Positions 1-12,145 are shown, counted from the stretch's first letter. The stretch: 64,000 nt of DNA from Erinaceus europaeus (GCF_950295315.1 NC_080166.1:102536999-102600998); one strand, 5' to 3'. Notes: generated by a model from the sequence alone, not told the origin. Numbers and translations: made by a program.

Positions 1-50
1 CCACTGTCAATATATATATGCTTCCAATATGCATGCACCCAAATATATAA

Positions 51-52
<2 letters not shown>

Positions 53-107
<55 letters not shown>
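53..107. repeat. (AT)n microsatellite
   Basis: Uninterrupted alternating A and T over about 55 bases. It is a simple-sequence repeat with no coding content. Confidence 0.95.
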
Positions 108-111
<4 letters not shown>

Positions 112-270
112 CTGATCTTAAGGAACACATTGACAACAACAAAGTATTAGTTGGAGCAAAATGGCTGCCAAGGGTGTTGAGTCATCAAACAGGCACTGAA
201 CCCCAGGGGTAACTCTAGTGGCAAAAAAAAAAATTAGAGAGAAAAACAAACACGTGTGTGTATATATGTG

Positions 271-273
<3 letters not shown>

Positions 274-332
<59 letters not shown>
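274..332. repeat. (GT)n microsatellite
   Basis: About 29 perfect GT units, preceded by a degenerate GTGTATATATGTG stretch. Its length suggests it is polymorphic. Confidence 0.95.
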
Positions 333-334
<2 letters not shown>

Positions 335-339
335 ATATT

Positions 340-452
340 CCTTGTTTTTGTTTTGACCAGAGAACTGTGTAGCTTTTACTGTTGCTAGTACTGGGATTCA
401 AACTTAGGACCTTCCATATGCAAATCCTATGTGCTGCCACTGTGCAGCCTCC
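340..452 (-). repeat. Old SINE fragment, minus strand
   Basis: The minus strand reads as a tRNA-like SINE head: a degraded A-box area near 440-450 and a B-box-like 'GTTTGAATCCC' at about 395-405. It is diverged and its tail is not clear. The DNA between 453 and 843 holds nothing I recognise. Confidence 0.5.
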
Positions 453-843
453 ATGTTCCAGAATTATCACATTGTAATATTAAGTTGCCCATGCTCTGAG
501 CTTTTGTGTAAAAATTAAAGGGAAAAGCTGGAAATCCTATACATTATGTAAGAGGTGATAATGAGAGACTGATTGATCACTGAAATTAACTGGATACATA
601 CATCATCTATGAACATTGAGAGCTAGATTTTATGAAATAAATGAACAGTGTTTGTGGACAGTATAAGCCCACACATAGAGATTGCTGTCTATACCCATTG
701 ATAGATTCTTGGAGCAAACATATTAGTAGCAATTAAAAAAAACAAGCTATTATTAAAGCATTATTGAAATAATAGCCAAATGTAAATTTATAGTCCTTTG
801 TCAGAATAACTGTTCTATCATTTTTTAAAAAATTTTCAATTGC

Positions 844-2551
844 TTATTTTTTTAATTAATTAATTTATTTAAGAAAGGAAACATTAACAAAATCATAGGA
901 TGGGGGGTACAAATCCACACCATTCCCGCCACCCAATCTCCATATCCCATCCCCTCCCCAATAGCTTTCCCATTCTCTATCCCTCTGGGAGCATGGACCC
1001 AGGGTCATTGTGGGTTGCAGAAGGTGGGAGGTCTGTTTTCTGTAATTGCTTCCCCACTGAACATGGGCATTGACTGGTCAATCCATACTCTCTCTTTCAC
1101 TAGAAGGATAAGTCTCTGGGGAAGCTGAGCTCCAGGACAAATTGGTGGGGTCTTCAGTCCGAGGAAGCCTGGCAGGCATCCTGATGGCATCTGGAAGCTG
1201 GTGGCTGAAAAAAGAGAGTTAACATACAAAGCCAAACAAATTGTTGAACAATCATGGACCCAAAGGTAGGAATAGTGGAGAGGAAGTGTTGGGGGGTACT
1301 CACTGTAAACTCTAGTGTACTTCTTCTTGCAGGTATATACTTGCCCTAGTTTATGGATACCTGTGAACATATGCTCTATCTCCTGGAACCTGGTCTATAT
1401 CTAGGTTTTGGGACTTTGTTAGGAAGTGAACCACCTGGCATGGAATTAGAGAATACTATGAAAGGAAAGGTATAACCCGAGTAATGAAGCTGAAAGGTTG
1501 TCATTCCACACCTGTAGTCTCCGGACACAGTCTGAGCTGAAGAATGTTAGGATGGTACTACTTGTGTGGATTAGGTTGCGATCAGCGGATGCAATATTAT
1601 TTGATAAGAACTGGGAGAAGTATGTGGGAAAGTGGGCCCTACCCTAGCGTCCCAGGACTGGGGGAAGTTTAGACTCTATAGTGGAAATGTGAGGTTCCTA
1701 CTGTCTTAGGGTTCAAGAAGACAATAGATAGTGACTGTTATCATCTCATTATTTGGTAATTGGCTTAGCTTTGAAAAGTCCCTTTGTTAGACATAAAATC
1801 AATTTTCCCCCTCTCATATTAATTAAATCGTGATTTATATTACTACAATACATAAACACCACTCCCATCACCAGAAGACTGTGTCCCATCCCACCCATCT
1901 GTTCTCACCCCTAACCAGCCCCCCCCCGCCGGCCCAAGAAGCCATATGTCCACCCTCCCACTTACCACACGGTTTTTAATTTGATGCCCTACTTTCAATT
2001 TAGTCAGATCCTGCTTTTAGTTTCCCTTTCAGATGTTCTTTCTCAATTTCTGTTGATGAGTGGGATCATCCCATACTCATCTTTATCTTTCTGACTTAAC
2101 TCACTTAACATAATTCCTTCTAGCTCTGTCCAAGATGAGTCAGAGAAGTTGAGTTCATTGTTCTTAGTAGCTGCATAGTATTCCATTGCGTTTATATACC
2201 ACAGCTTTCTCAGCCACTCATCTGTTGTTGGGCACCTGGGTTGCTTCCAGGTTTTAGCTATTATGAATTGTGCTGCTATGAACATAGGAGTACACACATC
2301 TTTTTGGTTGGGTATTATGGAGTCCTTGGGATATATCCCCAGGAGAGGAATTTCTGGGTTGTATGGAAAGTCCATGTCTAGCCTTGTGAGAGTTATCCAG
2401 ACAGCTCTCCACAGAGGCTGGACCAATTTACATTCCCACCAGAAGTGCAAAAGGGTTCTTCTGTCCGCACAGCACTCCAGCATTTGTTGCTGCTGTCCTT
2501 TTTGATGTATGCCATTCTCACAGGGGTGAAGTGGTATCTCAATGTTGTCTT
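844..2551 (-). mobile_element. L1 LINE 3' end with long 3'UTR (minus), block 1 of a rearranged cluster
   Basis: On the minus strand this block holds the last part of L1 ORF2 (2043-2551) and then a long 3'UTR of about 1.2 kb ending in an A-rich tail near 844-870. The 3'UTR matches other copies in the window (2760-4135, 29298-30044, 33722-35008). Compared with those it lacks about 150 bp between 'TTTGTTAG' and 'ACATAAAATC' (near 1790), so it carries an internal deletion. It meets a plus-strand L1 3' end at about 2551 with no unique DNA between them. Confidence 0.9.
2043..2551 (-). pseudogene. L1 ORF2 C-terminal fragment (broken)
   Basis: This encodes the C-terminal part of the L1 ORF2 protein, which in intact elements combines endonuclease and reverse transcriptase. 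Recognisable landmarks are RYHFTPVRM near the upstream end, HFWWECKLVQPLW, IPLLGIYPK and KTWKQPRCPTTDEWL, ending [21 protein letters not shown] lies in a different frame from the WWEC block, so there is a frameshift near 2470. Nothing upstream remains attached. It cannot be functional. Confidence 0.9.
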
Positions 2552-2757
2552 GGAAGCAACCCAGGTGCCCAACAACAGATGAGTGGCTGAGAAAGTTGTG
2601 GTATATATACACAGTGGAATACTATATAGCTATCAAGAACAATGAACCCACCTACTCTGACCCATCTTGGACAGAGCTAGAAGGAATTATGTTAAGTGAG
2701 GTAAGTCAGAAAGGTAAAGATGAGTATGGGATGATCCCACTCATCAACAGAAGTTGA
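2552..2757 (+). pseudogene. L1 ORF2 extreme C-terminus
   Basis: About 68 codons matching the L1 ORF2 end (WKQPRCPTTDEWLRKLWYIY, then EGIMLSEVSQKGKDEYGM) and the native stop. It has no catalytic domain. The same peptide is encoded on the opposite strand at 2043-2280, which shows that the two 3' ends are duplicates. Confidence 0.9.
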
Positions 2758-4135
2758 GAGAGAAGATCTGAAAGGGAAACTAAAAGCAGGATCTGACTAA
2801 ATCGAAAGTAAGGCGCCAAAGTAAAAACCCTGTGGTGAGGGGGAGGATAGACATTTGCTTCCTGGGATGGCTGGGGGGTGGGGATGTGGTTGGGGGTGGG
2901 GGTGGGTGGCTGGGATGGGACACAGTCTTTTAGTGGTGGGAATGGTCTTTATGTACACTCCTAGTAAAGTGTAGTCATATAAATCACTAGTTAATTAATA
3001 TGATAGGGGGAAAATTAATTGTATGTCTCAAAGTTTTTAAAACACAGACTGAGTCTTTTTAATATATAGGCTGTGTGTTTGATATGTGGATTCTCTCAAA
3101 AGCAGAGACCAAGTAGATTAGAGGCAACCAGTGGCACAGCTATATAAGATACTGGGTACTATACAGCAAACCCTAACAAAAGGACTTTTCAAAGTTAACC
3201 CAATTACCAAATAATGTGATGATAACATTAACTATCCATTGTCTTTTTGAACCCTGAGACAACAGGAACCTCACATCTCCACTATAGAGCCTATATTTCC
3301 CCCAGTCCTGGAACCTTAGGGTAGGGCCCACTTTCCCTCATGCCTCTCCCAATCCATATCAAATAATATTGCAGCTGTGGATCTCAACCTAATCAACACA
3401 ACAATTGCCACCTCAACATGCTTCACCTCAGACTGTGTCTAGAGAATTCAGGTGTAGAATTACAACCCTTCAGCTTCATTACTCAGTGAGACCTTTCCTT
3501 TCATAGTATTCTCTAATTCTATCCCAGGTGGTTCACTTCCTAACAAAGTCCCAAAACCTAGATATACACCAGGTTCTGTGAGAGAGAGCATATGTTCACA
3601 TGCATCCACAAACTAGTACAAAATATATACCTGAAAGCAGAAGTAAACTAGAGTTTGCTGTGAGTACCACCCCAATACTTCCTCTCCACTATTCCAAGCT
3701 TTGGGTCCATGATTGCTCAACAATTTGTTTGGCTTTGTATGTTAACTCTCTTTTCAGCCACCAGGTTCCAGATGACATCAGGTTCTGGCAAAGACTTCCC
3801 TGGACTGAAGACCCCACCAATTCGTCCTGGAGCTCAGCTTCCCCAGAGACTCATCCTTCTAGTGAAAGAGAGAGGCAGGCTGGGAGTATGGACTGACCAG
3901 TCAACACCCCATGTTCAGTTGGGAAGCAATTACAGAAGCCAGACCTTCCACCTTCTGCAACCCACAATGACCCTGGGTCCATGTTCCCAGAGGGATAGAG
4001 AATAGGAAAGCTATCAGAGGAGGGGATGGGATATGGAGATTGGGTGGTGGGAATTGTGTGGAGTTGTACCCCTCCTACCCTATGGTTTTGTTAATTTATA
4101 CTTTCTTAAATAAAAAATAAATTAATAAAAATAAA
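2552..4135 (+). mobile_element. L1 LINE 3' end with long 3'UTR (plus), block 2
   Basis: The plus strand begins inside ORF2 at the KTWKQPRCP region, reaches the ORF2 stop at 2757, then runs through the same long 3'UTR to an A-rich tail (AAATAAAAAATAAATTAATAAAA) near 4110-4135. It is the mirror image of block 1, so 844-4135 is a large imperfect inverted repeat. The start coincides with the end of block 1 at a few bases of shared sequence (around CTTGG). Confidence 0.9.
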
Positions 4136-4142
4136 ATATAAT

Positions 4143-6600
4143 AAATTTGTATATTGCTCTGGGGAGAATATTCATTTTGATGATATATATTCTTCCGATC
4201 CATGAGCATGGGATTTCTTTCCACTTCTTGGTATCAGTTTCTATTTCCTTGAATAGTGACTCATAGTTTTGAGTATACAAGTCTTTCACTTTTTTGGTGA
4301 GCTTTACTCCTAGGTATTTGATTGATTTTTCTGCAACAGTGAATGTGAGTTATTTCTGGATGTCTTCTTCTTCAGATTTAGTATTTGCATAAAGAAATGC
4401 CATTGATTTTTGTACATTGATTTTGTAGCCTGACACCTTGCTATATTGCCTAATAACTTCCAGTAGTTTTCTGCTGGATTCTTTGGGTTTTTCTATGTAT
4501 ACTATCATATCATCTGTAAATAGTGAGAGCGTGACTTCTTCCCTTCCAATCTGTTATCCTTTGATTCCTTTCTCTTGCCTGATTGCTATGGCAAAAACTT
4601 ACAACACTATGCTGAAGAGTAACGGTGACAGTGGACAGCCCTGTCTAGTCCCCAATCTAATCGTGAATGCTTTCAGCTTCTGTCCATTGAGGATGATGTT
4701 GGCTGTAGGTTTGCTATATATGGATTCCACTATCTTGAGGAATTTCCCATCTTTTCTCATTTTTTTGTAGTGTTTTGAGCATGAATGGGTGTTGGATTTT
4801 GTCAAAGGCTTTCTCTGCATCTATTGAGATAATCATGTGGTTTTTGGCTTTGCTTTTATTGATGTGGTGAATGAAATTGATTGACTTACGGATGCTGAAC
4901 CAACCTTGCATTCCTGGGATAAATCCCACTTGGTCGTGATGAACAATCTTTTTGATATGCTGCTGTATCCAGTTGGCCAAGATCTTGTTTAATATTTTGG
5001 CATCTATGTTCATCAGAGATATTGGTCTGTAGTTTTCCTTTTTTGTTCTGTCCCTTTCAGCTTTTGGTATCAGGGTAATATTGGCTTCATAGATGGTGGC
5101 AGGAAGTATTCCTGTTTCTTCAGTCTTATGGAAAAGCTTTAGAAGTATGGGTACTAACTGTTTCCCGAAGGTTTTGTAGGATTTGTTTGTGAAGCCATCA
5201 GGTCCAGCACTTTTGTTGTTGGGGAGATTCTTAATAATGGTTTCGATTTATTTTTCTGTGATTGGTGCATTTATATTTTGTAGTTTTTCTTGGTTCAGTT
5301 TTGGAAGGGCATATGCTTCTAGGAATTGTTCCATTTCTTGCAGATTCTCTAGCTTGGTGGCGTATAGTTCTTTATAGAAGTTTCGCAGGATTCTCTGGAT
5401 TTCTGTGGTGTCAGTTGTGATATCTCCTGCATCGTTTACAATTCTATTAATTTGAGTCTTCTCTCTTTTTTGTTTGGTGAGTCTGGCTAGGGGTTTGTCA
5501 ATTTTGTTTAATCTTTCAAAGAACCAACATTTGGCTTCATTGATCTTTTGTATGGTTCTTTTATTTTCGATGTTGTTTATTTCTGCTCTAACTTTAGTCA
5601 TTTCTGTCCTTCTGGTTGCTTTAGGGTTCCTTTGTTCCTCTTCCTCTAAGTCCTTGAGGTTTGCAGTAAGGTCATTCATTTGAGCTTCTTGGTGTTAAAT
5701 ATGTGATTGTATGGCTATAAGTTTCCCTCTCAGTACTGCTTTAGCTGTGTCCCAAATATTTTGATAGGTTGTGTCTTCATTTTCATTTGTTTCCAGGAAC
5801 ATTTGAATTTCCTGTTTGAGTGAGTCTCTGACCCAGTGGTTCTTAAGGAGTATGTTGTATAGTTTCCAAATTCTGTGACTTTTAATAATGGTCTGTTTGT
5901 TGTTAAATGTTAGTTTTACTCCACTGTGGTCTGAGAAGATACTTGGGATGATTTCGATGCTCTTTAATTTATTGATGCTGTCTAACATGTGGTCTATCCT
6001 TGAGTATGTGTTATGTGGATTTGAAAAGAAGGTGTATTCCAGTTTTATGGGGTGAAGGACTCTGAAAATGTCCAAGAGGTCTAGTCTGTCAGTCTCTTCA
6101 TTCAATTCTCTTGTATCTTTGTTGATTCTCTGCTTTGTTGATCTGTCTAAGTGTGAGAGTGGGGTATTGAAGTCTCCCACTATTATTGTATTACTATTGA
6201 TGTATTTTTGAAATTCTTTCAGTAAGTGCTTGATGGATTTAGATGGTTCCTCATTGCGTGCATAGATGTTTATAATTGTTAAGTCTTCTCGGCTGATTGA
6301 TCCTCTAATCGTTATGTAATGTCCTTGCCTATCTTTTATTACTTTATTTAATTTAAAATCTATCGTGTCAGAGATGAGAGTGGCTGTTATAGCTTTTTTT
6401 TTTTTTTTTTTTTTTGTGGTCCGTTAGCCTGTATGATAGTTTTCCATCCTTTCACTTTAAGTCTGTTTATTTTGGTGTGTCAGATGGGATTCTTGCAAGC
6501 AGAATATGGTTGTGTTATGTTCTCTGATCCATTCTCCTACTCTGTGCCTTTTGGTGGGTGAATTTAAACATTGACATTTATTTATATTATGGATTTAATG
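4143..6600 (-). pseudogene. L1 ORF2 pseudogene (endonuclease + reverse transcriptase, frameshifted)
   Basis: L1 ORF2 nicks target DNA and reverse transcribes L1 RNA at the nick. Endonuclease landmarks are visible: GDFNTPLS at about 6155-6180, [18 protein letters not shown] at about 5970-6030, and the [13 protein letters not shown] motif at about 5900-5945. The reverse transcriptase has [15 protein letters not shown] (motif A aspartate, about 4780-4830) and GCPLSPLLF (about 4620). The catalytic box near 4510-4530 reads F-T-D-D where L1 normally has F-A-D-D. The frame is broken into several pieces (5695-6180, 5248-5679, 4714-5013, 4599-4820). It is dead. Confidence 0.9.
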
Positions 6601-6715
6601 TATTGTAGTGCCATTGTTCAATGAATTTTTATTTGTCTGATATATGGCAAGTATATCATCTCTGTCATCTTTAATAGTGACAACCATATAAAAGTCAACA
6701 AAAGACTCTGGTATT
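4143..6715 (-). mobile_element. L1 LINE ORF2 body (minus), block 3
   Basis: The minus strand carries most of L1 ORF2 from near its start (a LNSPTKRHRVGEWI-like segment at about 6540-6580) down to the post-RT region at 4143. It is in the same orientation as block 1. The portion between the two (from about the FNAIPIKIP region to RYHFTPVRM, roughly 0.9 kb judging by the copy at 48422-49618) is missing and the plus-strand block 2 sits in its place. The T-run at 6395-6416 interrupts the coding frame. Confidence 0.9.
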
Positions 6716-6884
6716 ATTTCAGATTGAAGGAGGTTGATGTGAACTGGAAAACTGAATGCCACAGGTCACACTGGACTAGATTATTTTGTTTCAAAAATAT
6801 TGTTGTACACTTTGTGAAATATGAGTGGAGTATGAAAACTAAATGTAATGCACTAGTTGAGGTACCTGAGTTGGAAAGCTGTGG

Positions 6885-7165
6885 TATACTTTCTTTTCTT
6901 TTTATTGACACCACAGTTATTGCTGGGCTCCATGCATGCACAGTGAGTCTAGTGGAATTCTCTCCATGCTTTCTTTTTTATTTTTAGTTTTTCTTTTATT
7001 GGATAGTATAGAGATAAATTCAGAAGGGAGGGAAGTGAAGATAGGAAGAGACACACCCAAAACCATGCTTTTCCACTAGTAAAGCTTCTATCCTGCAAGT
7101 CGAGGCCAGGGGCTCTAACCTGGGTCCTTTGGCATGAGACCTGTTCCCTCAACCTAGTACCTCCT
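6885..7165 (-). repeat. SINE-A (minus)
   Basis: A minus-strand tRNA-derived SINE. On the plus strand the order is tail (TTTTTATTTTTAG), CT-rich body as GA-rich sequence, then the core and head with a B-box complement near 7110. The upstream 'TTATTGCTGGGCTCCATGCATGCACA' block (about 6918-6943) is the 3' extension seen in longer copies. Confidence 0.75.
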
Positions 7166-7301
7166 GATAAGGTATCAAATTTAATGTATTAAGGGTGGTA
7201 AAATTCTTTCTAATGGCTCATGAAAATAATTTTCATTGTGCTGTATATGTAACTTCTTCTAGTCTAGAGTTTGCTTTAAAAAAAAAAAAAAGATAAAGTC
7301 T

Positions 7302-7585
7302 GTGGGACTGGGTGGCAGAATACCCAGTAAAGAGTACATAGTACTATACACAAGGACTGGGGTTCAAGCCCTTGCTCCCCATCTACAGAGAGGATGCTTC
7401 ACAAGTGGTGAAGCAGGTCTGCAAGTGTCTACTTTTTCTCTCTCCCTCTGCATCTTCCCTCCCTCTCAATTTTTTTCTGTCCCACCAAATAAAAAGAAAA
7501 AAAAGGCCACCAAAATCAGTGTATTCATAGTACTTCCACTGAGCACCAGAAATAACCCTGGAGGCAAAAAAGAAAGGAGATAAGC
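7302..7585 (+). repeat. SINE-A (plus)
   Basis: The head begins GGACTGGGTGGCAGAATACC, with B-box-like 'GGGTTCAAGCCC' at about 7350, core 'CCCATCTACAG', 'GTGGTGAAGCAGGTCTGCA', a CT-rich body, then 'GGCCACCAAAATCAGTG' and 'AACCCTGGAGGC', the longer 3' form. Its oppositely oriented relative lies just upstream at 6885-7165. The stretch 7586-8264 shows only AT-rich unique sequence. Confidence 0.85.
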
Positions 7586-8264
7586 ACTACAAAATTTTAG
7601 TAGTAAAGAGTTTTAATGAGAAAACAAAAATGAGATGTTAGTAACCTAGGTGGCATTAAACACAAAGGAAAGTATTACTAAGATAGGAATAAATAGCAGT
7701 TATTTGTAAGGCTGAGAAAATCACAAAAAATTCAAGGAGAAAAGTGAGTATAGAAAATATCACTATTTATATTAAAATATAAGATACCTAATAGAATTAG
7801 AATGCATAGAAACTGAGACAGCATGAGAATGAGAAGGAATTGGCACCTTGTAAGAGTAAGGGAAAAGTGAAAAAGTTAAGTGAAGATAAAAGAAATGTCA
7901 TCCTACACAGACACAATGAAAACATTCACATCTGCTGACCTCTATTTCTTGGTGAAGTAGGAGGCCATGTAAAATCATAGTATTTCTGGAAATCTGAATA
8001 AATTTTTGTTGAAATGAATTGATCAACAAGACTATATATATAGTGCTAGGGAAAGCCATGCATAACAGAACAAACTGGAGAAGCATATGAATAAAAGAAA
8101 TGTAGCATTAAAGGCCTACCACAGTTTAGAGGTTACTGGATTGTAGAGAAATAAATACCATTTTAACTCTTTTTCCTGTTATTCTCAGCTTCCTTGAAAG
8201 AGAACTGAAAAAAATATCTTCAACTAGTATTTATATTGTACTTCAGATGTACAGCTCTTTAATC

Positions 8265-8505
8265 CCTTGGCGACATTTAAAGTAGAGGTCTAGGTTCAAG
8301 CCCCCGACACCCCACCTGTAGGGGGTCTCTTTACAAGTGGTGAAGCTGGTCTGCTGGTGTCTAACTTTCTCTCTTCCTCTCTGTCTTCCCCTCCTCTCTT
8401 CCATTTCTCTCTGTCCTATCCAACACCAACGACATCAATAACAACAACAGTGATTACTACAATAAAACAACAAGGGCAACAAAAGGGAATAAATGATTTT
8501 TTTTT
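8265..8505 (+). repeat. SINE-A2 (plus), head damaged
   Basis: From 'GGTTCAAGCCCCCGACACC' through 'CACCTGTAGGGGG', 'GTGGTGAAGCTGGTCTG' and the CT-rich body to 'CAACAAGGGCAACAAAAGGG', which is the A2 tail. The first about 30 bases of the tRNA-like head are poorly conserved. Confidence 0.8.
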
Positions 8506-8849
8506 TAAGTAGAGATCTAGTATTTTCACCAGAAACTGGTAAGGTACACATTTGTGTGTGTGATTTTTTTTTAAAATAAGATCACTTGACTCCAAAGTCC
8601 TATGGTCAATAATCCTTGCGTTGGATAATTTCGTTAGGAATCTGCTAATCCAACAACCAAGAGATTAGTATTGATAAGTGAGGTGTGTGCATCCATGGCC
8701 AGGCTAATGTCTCTTTGAAAATTCATAACAGGCAACGTTTAGAAAAGAGCAGAGGGTGTTTTAGAAATACACGGACCAGAGAGTTGCAGTGAACAGATGA
8801 CACAGAGTAGCCAACTATAATGAATTAGAGGCAACTGGTGATTATATAG

Positions 8850-9110
8850 GATTTTTTTTTTATTTTTTAGGGGTGAAAGGCTGGTGCTCTACCATGTGAG
8901 ATATTTAATATTCCACTATTCAGCTTTTTAAAAATTTTATTGGAGGGATTGATGGTTTACAGTCAACAATAAAAAACAGTGACAAATTAAAATACAGTAT
9001 CTTGCACACGTATAACATTTCTCAGTTTTCCAGATAACAATTCAAGCTCTTCTGGGTCCTCTGACTTGTTGTTCCAGGTCCTGAACCTCCCCACTATATC
9101 ACTGACTACA
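8850..9110 (-). repeat. SINE remnant and L1 3'UTR remnant (minus)
   Basis: 8850-8930 resembles a decayed minus-strand SINE. From about 8936 the sequence 'TTATTGGAGGGATTGATGGT...TAACATTTCTCAGTTTTCC' parallels the start of the minus-strand L1 end at 45590, so it is likely the tail of an old short-type L1. The far boundary is uncertain. Confidence 0.45.
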
Positions 9111-11122
9111 GTGACATTTTTTCATGTTCTTTCACCATATTTGTTTGCTTCTGATTCATTCTTCATGACATCTGTCCCAGGAATCCATTTCTATGGACAT
9201 GATGCAATTTATCCTTGGGATTCTGCTTAGACATACAATATAAAGATAGGACAAGAGAATGAAAAACAAGAAAACAGGACATGCTATACACTGTGGAGTA
9301 TGGTGAAAACAAGATAGGAGGATATAAAAACTAAATGTGCTTGGGAGTATATGGTCAGTCTTCATATGGTGTGCCAGCGTGACGTCTTGAAATTACTAAT
9401 TAAAGTTATTCCTTAACTCTAGGGTTTGCAGTAAACTATTGGCACATTTCAAGGGGATCCAGGTGGGAAGGTAAGGATAAATATCTGTATATAGTCTTAG
9501 TAAATGGAATAGGTTTGAGAAGAAAATTAGAGAGAACAGGAATATAAAACACTTGGGGAAAGAGGTATTTAGATTTTTCACTGATTATAAGAAAATGTTA
9601 CTTTATTCTATTTGTCTGTGGACCATGAAGAGCTGACCATATAATTCTGACATATTTGTTTTAAAGTTATCTATTATGTAAGTGAAAATATGTAGCTGTA
9701 CAATACAGCTGGAGCAAAATCAACAGCCAAAGTCCTTCAAAATACTTTGTATGCATAACAGACTTGCCTAGCTTTTGATCTTTCTGATTTAAATGTTTAA
9801 ACTCTTCAATGGTTTTACTGCCCAGGATTGATGGGCTCCAGCAGAAGTGGCTTTATCACTGTACGTCATGCTCGGTTCCTAGGCTTAACGCAAAGAAAAT
9901 GGAAAATGACTTTAGAACTTTTGATATTTCAGTACAGGTTCTATAATATGTATGAACGAATGGAAAAATGCTCAACATTGCACTCAACTGCACACTTTTA
10001 TTCACACTGTAGATAATTCATGAATATCTCTAGTGCAACGTTAGGATAGGAATAATAATAAACCACAAGCTGTAAATAAAAAAAAGGGGGCAGAATTTTG
10101 GGGACATAACTGCAAACACTAACCTTTTATTTTTTTTTCAATGTTACTTCACTACACTTTTTACAGATATTTCCCTCCCAGACCTAGACATTTTTTATAT
10201 ATAATAGAAGATAAACTGCACAGCTTTCTGATAAGAGTGCAAGGAAAATCTTTGTGAGTGTAACTATCCTATGTCGATGCTCCATTCAAAGCGTTGTATT
10301 TTTGTGTCAACCCTTTAGATTATTTATATACAACTTAATTGTCTTTGATAGACATATACCCATAGAGCAGTCCTTTATAATTTAGGAACTCGGAGAAGAT
10401 ATAACTAATTTGTGGAAGCAAATTTAGCTTTATCCATTTACAAATAGGTTAAGTCTGTATTTTCTTCTTACTAAGATTGCTTAGTGGACTCAGAAAAAAT
10501 AAAGTTTTAAAAATGCATTTAGATGGTTTTGAGCAAATACTGCTTGAAATGGAACATGTAAATGCTACTGATAAAAACCATTCTGTGATCAGAATTATTA
10601 ATAACATGACTATCCATATACTTTTTCAATTTCACAATCAGTATATCTAATATAGTAGTATATTCCTATTTTAGATAAAATACTTAAAATATTAGTCATG
10701 ATTTAGTGTAATGTATTAGAGCAGCTAAACAAAGGGAAATCCAAAGGTCCATCATCTAGTAACCAAAATAACATGTTATCCTTTGACTTTATTATTTGGA
10801 CAGAAAGATAGGAGCTGAAATATTATCAGCATTTATGCCTTTTTTTTTTTAATGCAATGGTGGAAAGCATCAGCTACCGAAGACTATCAACAAAAAAGAG
10901 AAAGCTTTAAACATGCAAGGATCATTTTAAGACTATTTCCTTAGAGACAAAGACAATAAGAGTAGATATTGAACTCAGAACTGAAGGAAAATCAGGAGAA
11001 TGTATTATTGGTGTTTCTCTTGTTTTACTAGGGAAACAATTGCTTACAGGACAGTTGTCACTTGAATACAGTTGTTATATCTCGCCATGGCATATACCAC
11101 TCCCACTACCAAATTAAAATAT
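9111..11122. other. No recognisable feature
   Basis: AT-rich DNA of apparently unique sequence with only short A or T runs (for example 10840-10852). Open frames here are short and have no family resemblance. I see no repeat, exon or RNA gene that I can support. Confidence 0.5.
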
Positions 11123-11340
11123 AGTGAGTACAGGCCAGGCAGTGGCATGCCTGGTTAAGCTCACGCTACAGTGTGCAAAGACCCAGGATCAAGCCCCCAG
11201 TCCCCACCTGTAAGGGGAAAGCTTCACAAGTGGTGAGGCAGAGCTTCAGGTGTCTTTGTCTCTCTTCCTGTATATTTTCCCTTCCCCTCTCCATTTCTCT
11301 GTCTCTAGCTATCCATTCATTCATTAATTAAAAATATATA
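11123..11340 (+). repeat. SINE-A1 (plus)
   Basis: The head GGCCAGGCAGTGGCATGCCTGGTTAAG matches the A1 head. It is followed by B-box-like 'GGATCAAGCCCCC', 'CCCCACCTGTAAGGGG', 'TTCACAAGTGGTGAGGCAG', a CT-rich body and an AT-rich tail. Unique AT-rich DNA follows to 11915. Confidence 0.85.
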
Positions 11341-11917
11341 GTGAACGTTCTTGTAAACAAATTTAAGCTTCATAATTTTCTTTTTGCTATGACAGATGTC
11401 CACTGAAGATCGGTCTTATTAGTTTGCTTATTTTCAGTTGAATTTTTTCCCCTTTAACTGATCAGCATCCTCCTTAGAAAATACAACAAAATATGTAAGA
11501 AATTTTTCTTGCATTTAACATCTTTATTTAGGAATCAAGATGTTCATTATACAGTAATCTGAGGATTTTATTTACACTAGTTCTCTTATTGCAGTATCAA
11601 TTTACCAACATTTTGTAACAACTGTACCGTTTAACAGTAGTATCTTGTCAACCTACTATTTTTTCATTTTTTTTTCCTGTGGATTTTCAGGAGATTCAGT
11701 GAAGCAAATAATAATCTGGGGATTTTGATCAGAGAGTTTAACTAGCTTGTTAAATTGTGGTCTTAATTAGTAAGTTAATTTTATAATTTCCTAGCTTTTT
11801 CTAGTATTGTGATCTATGTATGAAACTGAAAAGTAAATTTAATCATGATATTTCCACAAAGACAAATACTTCCAAAAAATAGAAATATTTATTTGATGGT
11901 AAAACACTAATAACAAA

Positions 11918-12115
11918 AGGTTGGGTGGTGGCGCACCTGGCTGAGTGAACATGTTAGAGTGCTCAAAGACTCAGGTTCCAGTTCCTGGTCCCCACCTGCA
12001 GGGGGAAGCTTTGCAAGTGGTGTCTTTCTGTCTCTCTCCTTTTCTATCACACCCTTCCCTCTTGATTTCTGGCTCTCTATATCCAATAAATAAATAAAGA
12101 TAATGCAAAAAAATG
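11918..12115 (+). repeat. SINE-A1 (plus)
   Basis: GGTTGGGTGGTGGCGCACCTG head, core 'CCCCACCTGCAGGGGG', 'TTTGCAAGTGGTG' followed by a shortened body (the GAAGCAGGGCTGCAG part is missing), and an AATAAATAAATAAAGATAATG tail. The flanks share 'AACACTAATAACAAAA' (11905-11920 and 12130-12145), a clear direct repeat that fits a target-site duplication. Confidence 0.88.
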
Positions 12116-12145
12116 TTTAAGTTAAAAAAAACACTAATAACAAAA

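Noticed and set aside
1005..1370. 121-codon minus-strand frame as a host gene
   Set aside because: It lies in the long L1 3'UTR and recurs in other copies; treated as a repeat-borne frame.
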